In this document: positions 25,642-32,879 of the stretch, in pieces
How the letters are laid out: every line of letters begins with the position of its first letter
Position numbering within the stretch: the first letter of the stretch is position 1
Assembly (NCBI GenBank): GCA_014360465.1
Contig: JACIXQ010000009.1
Span: forward strand, 1-46,149
Length of the DNA: 46,149 nt
Direction: 5' to 3'
Source: a bacterium
GTDB taxonomy: Bacteria; Armatimonadota; JACIXR01
Translations under genes and position numbers: made by a program
The notes under the pieces: model-generated
What the model saw: the letters and a program-made list of their open reading frames with translations, nothing else
Database searches by the model: none
Told to the model about the DNA's origin: nothing

Positions 25642-25798
25642 GGCGAGATTGCCACATCTCCTCCCGTCATTTTGAATTCCCCTTTTTCGTCATTCAGAGG
25701 CTTTCCGTAAGGAAAGCCGAAGAATCTCGTATTTGCCACGCCTTCCCTTGGGGGAAGGCTCTAAATGACGGGAGAGGGGTGGATGAAGGGCGAGATTG
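25642..25798. repeat. Inverted-repeat element with two inner hairpins
   Basis: A perfect 12-bp inverted pair CTCCCGTCATTT (25661-25672) and AAATGACGGGAG (25763-25774) encloses two perfect 8-bp hairpins: GGCTTTCC-GTAA-GGAAAGCC (25699-25718) and GCCTTCCC-TTGG-GGGAAGGC (25740-25759). The 10-mer GGCGAGATTG flanks both sides (25642-25651, 25789-25798). The words GTCATT, AGAATCT and GCGAGATTGCC recall short palindromic repeats scattered in many bacterial genomes. It touches the alternative methyltransferase start. Only one copy occurs in this window. The rest of the gap to 25911 holds only GGGAGG before the next ATG. Confidence 0.75.
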
Positions 25799-25911
25799 TC
25801 TGCTTCCTATCTGTGATTTGCAATTAAACTTTGCTCCTCACCGAAAAAGCGAATTTACACATAAATTTCAAACATTTATCATTCCTTAAATAAAAAATGG
25901 GAGGTATATGA

Positions 25912-26865
25912 ATGAATTATAAAGTCTCTCTTCGCTCCTCTTCCCCGATATCCCTTCCCGGCATCGTTGACTGTAACAGCCCCGCCGTTTGGATTGAAGA
26001 CACATTCTACATATTCACCTCCGCAGGACATCCTTATCGCAGTTATGGGAAGGACCTTTTCTCCTTGAGCGAACCTCAGCCAGTCAAATTTAACAACGAG
26101 GTTAATGGTGGAAGATGGATTGAATCGGTTCTATTAGGAGAAGAGGGTATTCTCTACGGATGGTATCACCTTGAACCATATGGCATATGCCCGGGCACAA
26201 ACCTCACAGCTCCTCAAATAGGTGCTTTGCGTTCCCTTGATAACGGTGCAACTTGGGAGGATTTGGGAATAATCTTGAAAGCACCGGATGAAACCCTTGA
26301 TTGCAAAGCCCAGAATGGTTATTTCGCAGGTGGTCATGGAGATTTCTGCGTCCTATTGGACGAGAAAAGTGATTGGCTCTATTTCTTCTTTGGCAATTAC
26401 GGAGGAAAACTTGAGGAGCAAGGCGTATGCATCGCAAGGATGCCCTGGGAAGAAAGGGATAAGCCTGTTGGTAAAGTTTGGAAATGGTATGAAGGTAAAT
26501 GGGAAGAACCGGGTATAAATGGGAGGGCAACTCCTATATTTCCAGCAACAAGAGCTTGGCAGGGGGAAGACTGCGAAGCATTTTGGGGTCCTTCAATTCA
26601 CTATAATACACACCTTCGCTGTTATGTTATGCTACTTAACAGGGCAAAGGGGCAAGGATGGAAGCAGGAGGGAATATATATAAGCTTCAATGAGGAATTG
26701 GCTAATCCCTTTAATTGGTCTCAACCACAAAAGCTCTACGAAGGGGGACGCTGGTATCCCCAGATTATCGGCTTGGGAGATAAAGGAACCGATAAATTAG
26801 GGGGAGAGCGTGCCCTCTTCTTTATGGGAGGAATTTCTCAGTGGGAAATAATTTTCTCTCCCTAA
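25912..26865 (+). CDS. Five-bladed beta-propeller glycosidase-like protein
   Basis: The 317-aa protein has no signal peptide. It shows repeated beta-propeller blades of GH43/GH32/GH130 or sialidase style: SPAVWIEDTFYIFTSAG near the start, IGALRSLDNGATWEDLGIIL (an Asp-box-like turn), FWGPSIHYNTHLRCYVMLL, and a C-terminal ALFFMGG. Acidic residues at expected positions (D20, D119, E225) could be catalytic but I cannot fix the family. GGGAGG precedes the ATG. It lies between the two arms of the BREX-like locus and has no evident link to DNA modification. Confidence 0.75.
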   Translation: MNYKVSLRSSSPISLPGIVDCNSPAVWIEDTFYIFTSAGHPYRSYGKDLFSLSEPQPVKFNNEVNGGRWIESVLLGEEGILYGWYHLEPYGICPGTNLTAPQIGALRSLDNGATWEDLGIILKAPDETLDCKAQNGYFAGGHGDFCVLLDEKSDWLYFFFGNYGGKLEEQGVCIARMPWEERDKPVGKVWKWYEGKWEEPGINGRATPIFPATRAWQGEDCEAFWGPSIHYNTHLRCYVMLLNRAKGQGWKQEGIYISFNEELANPFNWSQPQKLYEGGRWYPQIIGLGDKGTDKLGGERALFFMGGISQWEIIFSP

Positions 26866-26984
26866 ACCCACATATCCACGCATTTTCTCCATAACCTAAA
26901 CGATATAAGAAAGCCCAATTAAGTCCCTCTATATTCGCTAATCAACCTCATTTTCCTTAGTCAATTTGAGTTGGCTTGATGCTG

Positions 26985-27012
26985 ATGACAATAAACCAAA
27001 TTTTCCTATAAT
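26985..27012 (+). promoter_or_regulatory. Promoter of the brxC-pglZ-TPR operon
   Basis: ATGACA (26985-26990, five of six -35 bases) is followed by a 16-base spacer and a perfect TATAAT (27007-27012). The start would be near 27019, and AGGAG precedes the ATG at 27042. Thus the right arm has its own promoter. Confidence 0.55.
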
Positions 27013-27041
27013 TTTTAAAAAAAGACTTCAGGAGATGATAT

Positions 27042-30000
27042 ATGATGAGGGTAAAAGAGCTTGTCCAAATAGAGGAAGTTGAAGAGGTTGTCCAGATAAC
27101 CAGCCACGACCCGGAGAAAATAGTTGAAAGTTTCGTCGCTGCTGAGAACCTTGAAGAACAGATTTGCTTGCTTCTTGAGCGTTTCCTCAAAAGGACGGAG
27201 AAGAACTCCTTCTTCATCATCGGTAGTTACGGAAGCGGTAAAAGCCATCTTCTCTCCTTCCTCGGTGACCTCTTCGCCTATCCTCATCTCTGGGACAAAG
27301 TGAAAAGCGAGAAAATCCGTTCCCTCGCTCCCCAATTCAAGGAGAAGCGATTTATCCCTATATGGATTCATCTTCCCTCCCTTCAAGTTGACCTCCGTGA
27401 TTATGTTCTTCTTGAATTTGAGAAGCAGTTAAGCGAACAGCTTAAGAAACCCATTGCCCTTGCTCCCGGCGTCTATTTCCAAACCGCAGAGAAGGACCCT
27501 CGCTTCCTGGATTTTCTCAGAGAGAACTTAGATAAAGAGAGCCCACTTGAAGCCTGGGAATATCAAAAATCCGCCCATCCTGAGGAAGCATTGGAATTAG
27601 CGAGGAAGTTTTTCAATGGATTGGGCATTCGCCCCCAAATAGAGGAAGATGTGAGAAGCGTTATGGAGAGAGCTCTAAACATCCTCTACGAAGAGCTCGG
27701 CGGTGAGACAGCTATCGTTTTGATAATTGATGAGCTCTATGATTTCCTTCGTGGTAAGGAAAGCGGCTCACCCGAGTTCGCCCGTGATATCGGTTTCCTT
27801 CGTGACCTTGGGGAAGCCTCAAGGGATTACAACTTTTTCGTCATAGCCTCGCTTCAGGAGGATATCCTTGACCCCGAGAAGACGGGAGCGGAAAGGGAAA
27901 ACCTCAATCGCATCCGCCAAAGATATGAGAACCTCCAGATTCCCTATTTCAACCTCCAAAGGGTGGCAAGGGAAAGGGTTTTGAGGAAAGACGATTGGCA
28001 GGTGGAAGAGCTCAGAAAGCTTTATTCCCTATTGCGGGAGAAATATTTCCCTTCCCTCGCTTTTGACGAAGCTTCCTTCGTTGACCTTTATCCCATTCAT
28101 CCAGCCATCCTTTATTTCTACGAGAGGGTTGTTAGGGAAGTAGGTCCCAGGAGTATCATCTCTTTTCTCTCCAAAAGCGCCCTACAGATTCAGAACGAAC
28201 CCCACTACACGCTCGTCACTATTGCCGAGCTCTTTGACCATTTGCGTGAAGAGCTATCCACTCACACAACCTTCGGAGCGCTTGTTCGGGATGTTCTTCC
28301 CTACTTCCAACTGTATATTCCCACCTGGCTTGAGGAGGAACAGGAATGGGCAGAGAAGGCGATAAAGGCGTTGATTATCCTCAATATTGTGGGTGAAAGA
28401 CGCACTTGCCAGCAACTGGCTGAGCTAATTCTTTACCGGGGAATAGAGGATGTTAACTATCAATTCTTCGCCAAATTGATGGAAAGGCTTCACCAGAGGG
28501 CGAGTCCCTATCTCTATCTTGCCGAGGGTTCGGGAGTAAATGCCATATATGTCGTCCAGAAGGAGGGCGTGGATGTTGATGTTTTGATAAACGACGAGAA
28601 ATCAAAGATAAAGGATGATGACCCACACCTCTGGAGCGAGATACTGAAATTCTTGAAGGAGTATAGAGGGGCTCCACGGGAACTTGAGGTGGGCAAGTGG
28701 TGCACTGTGCGAGTCGATTGGAACAATACGGAGAGGAAAGGAGAAATGGTATTCGTAGCGGAGGAGGGAAAGGACTACATACTGGAGGAAGCTAAGGCGA
28801 GGTTAGAGGATATTGATAACGATTTCGTCCTGCTTATCCTCAGCCCAAATCTTCCCAGGGATTTCCTCATTCCCTCGGAGGTCCCCGATGAGAGGATACT
28901 CATCTGGCGACCCGGCGAGCTGGGGATTGAGGACATAGAGATTCTCAAGAGAAGATTGGCGATATTGAACTTGCTAAGAACGGGTCAGAAGGAGGAAATC
29001 TGGAACGAGCTCCAAAGGAAAGCCATCACCTCCCAGGAGGAGGTCGAGAGATTGGTTGAAGATATATATTTTACCCGAGGTGAGCTTTCAAATCTATCTG
29101 CGATAAGAGGGAATTTTATGGATGCGGTCTCCGAAAGCGTTAAGGGGCTTTTGAATAGAAGATTCACCGCTCACCCAAGTTTCAATCGCAAAATAAACAT
29201 CAGGATGGTAAGGGATACTATTCGCTATATAAGCAGGTTGCACTCTCCGAACCAAACGCTCCAAAACTACGCTGATACTTTCGCCATTGCCGATTTGCTT
29301 GTGAAGGAGAGTGCTGGTTTCTACAAAGCCAATGCTAACAATGAAGCTTACAAACTTATAATTAACACTCTGAAGGAAACCAAGTTCTGCCCGATATCGG
29401 ATATCTATCGGAAATTGAGGGACAAACCATATGGACTGACAGAGGAAGTTGTGGAGTTTATCATCCTCTCATTAGTTGGGGAAGGAATCGTCAGCGTCAA
29501 AAGCATTACTGGCAAGGAATTCTTCCGCCAAAACCTGGAGGAGCTTATGGGGATAAAATTCATAGACCAAAACCACGCCCTTCATCTTTTGGAGATACAA
29601 ATAACACCGGAGATTCTTTCGTTTTTGAAGGAGATTTATGGAGAGGTAGAAATAAAAAAGGAGCAGGATAAGGTGGACCTTTGGGAGGTGTTGCAAAAAC
29701 TCCCTGATGAGTTCAATATAGAAAGGCTTAAAGAGAAGATTTTTAATTTCCATCCTCCTTTCAATAAAGACATCCTTATAGACAAGTTTGATAACCTGAA
29801 GATGCGCATCGAGCCTCTTTTCAACATCCTTCTGGAGAAGGATTCTCCAGAGGATGGCTTCCGAGCCCTGGGAGAATTCATCAGAAAGGATTACAAATCG
29901 CTCATAGAGGATTGGAGAAGTTTTAAATCTTTAAAGGAGATATCCGAGCTACAGGAATCAATAAATAGGGAGATAGATTATCTGCTTCAAGTATCCCTCC

Positions 30001-30761
30001 CGAAAGGGGATGAGTTGCTGGAGACCGTAGAGGTTCTACTTGCTGAGCTTCAGGGAAAGGCGGTTGAGAATGTAGACTATCTCAGGAATTGGTTAGGTAG
30101 GGTTGAGTTCTTCAAGAACAACTACATAGAGAGATATACCGCCCTGCATGAGGAGATGGTGGGAAATTCTGCTCCCTGGTGGGAGGAGATTAAGGGGCTG
30201 AAGAGTTCCGATAAGCTGGCGAGTCTGCGGGATTTGTGGGAGATAAGGGGCGAGGTTGGACCATCAAATCCTGCCCAGCGGATTATGGATGGACTATATA
30301 ACCTGGAAAAGCAACGATGTAGTAGCTTTTATAAGGACAGCCTGCGGAACAATCCAACCTGTCCCCACTGTCATTTCCACCCTGATAAACCTCCCGATTT
30401 TCGGTCCAAGCTCACCAAGTTGGAGAATGAGCTTGAGGAGGAATGGCGTAACATAATAGAGGAACTGAATAAGGAAAGGGAGAAGATAATGGAGCAGGTG
30501 CAGAAAGCCACATCAATGGCGAGGCTGGGAATAGAAAAATTACTTGAAGGGGCACCCGTCCAGCTTTCAAGTGAGATGAAGGAAGTTTTGTTGAGGGCGG
30601 TAGGCAAACTGGAAATCATAGAGGTTGACCTCCGACCATACCTGAAGGATGGCGGGATTTACATACCCTACGATTTATTGGACAGGATAAGGAAGGCGGT
30701 TGAGGAGGCGGTAAGAGGTAGGAAGGAGGATAATATCAGGATAAGACTGAGATTGAGCTAA
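27042..30761 (+). CDS. brxC: BrxC-like P-loop ATPase (DUF6079 type)
   Basis: This 1239-aa ATPase has Walker A GSYGSGKSHLLSFL (about residues 61-74) and Walker B AIVLIIDELYDFL (about 224-236), followed by a sensor-like FFVIASLQED. The long C-terminal part is mainly helical, with charged coiled stretches and a late Cys/His cluster (CSSFY...CPHCHFHP, about 1093-1115) that may bind zinc. Size, order and the N-terminal SFVAAENLEEQICLLLERFL fit BrxC/DUF6079, the core ATPase of BREX systems. PglZ follows after 13 bases. In BREX this protein is thought to act with PglX and PglZ in marking or excluding phage DNA; that role here is inferred from neighbours. Confidence 0.85.
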   Translation: MMRVKELVQIEEVEEVVQITSHDPEKIVESFVAAENLEEQICLLLERFLKRTEKNSFFIIGSYGSGKSHLLSFLGDLFAYPHLWDKVKSEKIRSLAPQFKEKRFIPIWIHLPSLQVDLRDYVLLEFEKQLSEQLKKPIALAPGVYFQTAEKDPRFLDFLRENLDKESPLEAWEYQKSAHPEEALELARKFFNGLGIRPQIEEDVRSVMERALNILYEELGGETAIVLIIDELYDFLRGKESGSPEFARDIGFLRDLGEASRDYNFFVIASLQEDILDPEKTGAERENLNRIRQRYENLQIPYFNLQRVARERVLRKDDWQVEELRKLYSLLREKYFPSLAFDEASFVDLYPIHPAILYFYERVVREVGPRSIISFLSKSALQIQNEPHYTLVTIAELFDHLREELSTHTTFGALVRDVLPYFQLYIPTWLEEEQEWAEKAIKALIILNIVGERRTCQQLAELILYRGIEDVNYQFFAKLMERLHQRASPYLYLAEGSGVNAIYVVQKEGVDVDVLINDEKSKIKDDDPHLWSEILKFLKEYRGAPRELEVGKWCTVRVDWNNTERKGEMVFVAEEGKDYILEEAKARLEDIDNDFVLLILSPNLPRDFLIPSEVPDERILIWRPGELGIEDIEILKRRLAILNLLRTGQKEEIWNELQRKAITSQEEVERLVEDIYFTRGELSNLSAIRGNFMDAVSESVKGLLNRRFTAHPSFNRKINIRMVRDTIRYISRLHSPNQTLQNYADTFAIADLLVKESAGFYKANANNEAYKLIINTLKETKFCPISDIYRKLRDKPYGLTEEVVEFIILSLVGEGIVSVKSITGKEFFRQNLEELMGIKFIDQNHALHLLEIQITPEILSFLKEIYGEVEIKKEQDKVDLWEVLQKLPDEFNIERLKEKIFNFHPPFNKDILIDKFDNLKMRIEPLFNILLEKDSPEDGFRALGEFIRKDYKSLIEDWRSFKSLKEISELQESINREIDYLLQVSLPKGDELLETVEVLLAELQGKAVENVDYLRNWLGRVEFFKNNYIERYTALHEEMVGNSAPWWEEIKGLKSSDKLASLRDLWEIRGEVGPSNPAQRIMDGLYNLEKQRCSSFYKDSLRNNPTCPHCHFHPDKPPDFRSKLTKLENELEEEWRNIIEELNKEREKIMEQVQKATSMARLGIEKLLEGAPVQLSSEMKEVLLRAVGKLEIIEVDLRPYLKDGGIYIPYDLLDRIRKAVEEAVRGRKEDNIRIRLRLS

Positions 30762-30774
30762 GGGGGAGGATGTT

Positions 30775-32859
30775 ATGCTTGATGAAATCCTTAAGAGGCT
30801 TATAGATGAAAATTTGAGAAATAAATACAGGTTTCTCTGGATAATTGATGAATTGGGCATAACTCAAGGACGCATTAACCATATCTATCCCAATCTATCC
30901 ATTCATTTTTACGACAATCCTATAGATTTTCGCCTCTTTTATGAGCCATTGAGGGAGAAGATGGAGGAAGAGGAGCCCGCCAATGCGGTTGTCATTTCCT
31001 ATAAGAAAGAGGATATACCACCCGATGTGAGAAGATACTGCCCAAATCCGTTATATCTGCGTCCCTCCATCCTTTTCTCTGCCCTTCATCCAATCATTGA
31101 CGACCTGCTCCTTGAGGGTGAATTTGTAGAGCGTTTGGCGATTTTCTATGATGGCATCAACAGGGGAAGGGAGGAGACGATTCGTTTCGTCCTCCAGAAT
31201 CTTCTTGAGATTCCTCCTCTTCCCCCTACGCTATCCCTCAAAGATGCTTTCAATCTCCTTCAAGCGTATCATCTAAGGGGAAGGGGAATACCCACGGGGT
31301 TCTTGAAACCCTATCTCGTTTCCCTGCAAAATCTTGGCTATTCGCTGGAGAAGCTCCTTGTCAATTCGGAATATTTTGAGGAACTTTTGAAGCAGGTCCT
31401 TCTCGCTTGGATAGAAAAGAGGGCAGGAATTGAGCTACCAGGCGTTGATGAGGTGGCAAGGAAGCTCCTCAGCTCCGACATAGGGCTTGAGAGGAACAGG
31501 CTTTTGGAAGAAGCTTGGAAGAGGATTAACTGGAAGGAAATAGCGAAAGCCATTCCTCCGCATTCGGTTCAAACTCTAATATCGCCCTTGCTTCCCCAGG
31601 AGTTCTACGAATGCCTTTCTGAAGATGTTCGGCAACAGTTATGCAGAAATTGGAGGGATGAAGCTCTTCTTAAATCTGCTGAAACCTTGAGAAAGGAAAG
31701 AAAGGCTTCGGAGAAATTGGGAAGTGTGCTGGATTTGGCGAACTTTCTTAGGGAGTTCTCCCTGCCAGCGGAGGAGCCATTAAAGAGGGCGTTGAGATGG
31801 CAGGAGATTGCGAGGAATATAGCTTTTCAATGGAGAAACATAAGCGGGGTAGATGGTGGGTCAGCTCTTCGGAAGGAATGGGAGAAGCTTCTGGAGCGAG
31901 CGAATGAGGAATTCGTCAAATTCGTTCTGCAAAATTATCCAAGGTGGATAAAAGCTAAACCCCGTCCGATTCTATCCTGCGATGTCCTTTCAGAAGCTGT
32001 GCTTCCCAATTTGAGGCGAGATGTTCCTGTTTATCTCCTTGTGGTAGATGGGATGACATATGCCCAATGGGCGATGATGGAGGATGAGGTAAGGGGTGAG
32101 ATGAGGGATTACAAATTTGAGGATAGGAAGTGCTTCTCCATTTTGCCCTCCGCTACTACATATTCCCGCAATGCGATATTTGCCGGAGAACTGCCTCGGG
32201 AGATAGGGAAGAGCTATGGCGAGGGTTATCTTACAAGCAATGAAGGAGAAGAGCAAATGCTTAGGGATTGGCTAAAGAGGAACAAATTGGGAAATAAAAG
32301 TCTGATATATTGCAAGTGGAGGGAGGATTGGGGAAGGGCTTTGAAGGAGAAAGCGGATTTGAAGGCATTCATATTGAATTTTACTGACGAGATAACGCAT
32401 ATCACTGGAAAGGTGGCGGAGAGCGAGGAAGAGCTTCTGGCGCTGGTTAGGACGGCTTATCATTTTCGTCCTTTTTCTGATTTGTTTTCAGCGGTGAAGG
32501 AGGATGGGGCGGTTTTGGTGATAACATCGGACCATGGGAGCATCTGGGTGCGGGAGACTTTCCAAATTCCCACTATGGAACATGCGAGGTCTTTGGGGAG
32601 GAGCAGTCGCTATTACAGGCTTAGCGACCATTTGAATGAGACCGAGCGGAAGTTTATTAATCTCGTGAAGATGTGGTCAGTGCAATATTTGTCCAGGGAT
32701 GTCTCCGAGGATTGGGGATTACCAAAGGGGAACTATTTATTCGCTTATGGCAATTTTATGTTCTCTGAGAGGAAACAAATAGTTAGCATGGCTGTTCACG
32801 GTGGGATTTCCCTCTGGGAGATGTGCGTTCCCTTAGTTGTTCTATCGCCTAAAATTTAA
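30775..32859 (+). CDS. pglZ: PglZ-domain protein (alkaline-phosphatase superfamily)
   Basis: The 694-aa protein carries a C-terminal PglZ domain with metal-binding landmarks of the alkaline-phosphatase fold: LLVVDGMTYAQW (about residue 420), LPSATTYSRNAIFAG (about 460), ITSDHGS (about 583) and VHGGISLWEMCVPLVVLS (about 673). The N-terminal 400 residues are helical, as in BREX PglZ. PglZ is the defining gene of BREX; some members show phosphodiesterase or nuclease activity. Ribosome-binding site is GGGGGAGG. It lies between brxC and the TPR gene with short gaps, clearly one operon. Confidence 0.93.
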   Translation: MLDEILKRLIDENLRNKYRFLWIIDELGITQGRINHIYPNLSIHFYDNPIDFRLFYEPLREKMEEEEPANAVVISYKKEDIPPDVRRYCPNPLYLRPSILFSALHPIIDDLLLEGEFVERLAIFYDGINRGREETIRFVLQNLLEIPPLPPTLSLKDAFNLLQAYHLRGRGIPTGFLKPYLVSLQNLGYSLEKLLVNSEYFEELLKQVLLAWIEKRAGIELPGVDEVARKLLSSDIGLERNRLLEEAWKRINWKEIAKAIPPHSVQTLISPLLPQEFYECLSEDVRQQLCRNWRDEALLKSAETLRKERKASEKLGSVLDLANFLREFSLPAEEPLKRALRWQEIARNIAFQWRNISGVDGGSALRKEWEKLLERANEEFVKFVLQNYPRWIKAKPRPILSCDVLSEAVLPNLRRDVPVYLLVVDGMTYAQWAMMEDEVRGEMRDYKFEDRKCFSILPSATTYSRNAIFAGELPREIGKSYGEGYLTSNEGEEQMLRDWLKRNKLGNKSLIYCKWREDWGRALKEKADLKAFILNFTDEITHITGKVAESEEELLALVRTAYHFRPFSDLFSAVKEDGAVLVITSDHGSIWVRETFQIPTMEHARSLGRSSRYYRLSDHLNETERKFINLVKMWSVQYLSRDVSEDWGLPKGNYLFAYGNFMFSERKQIVSMAVHGGISLWEMCVPLVVLSPKI

Positions 32860-32879
32860 AACAAAAGGAGGTTTGAAAA

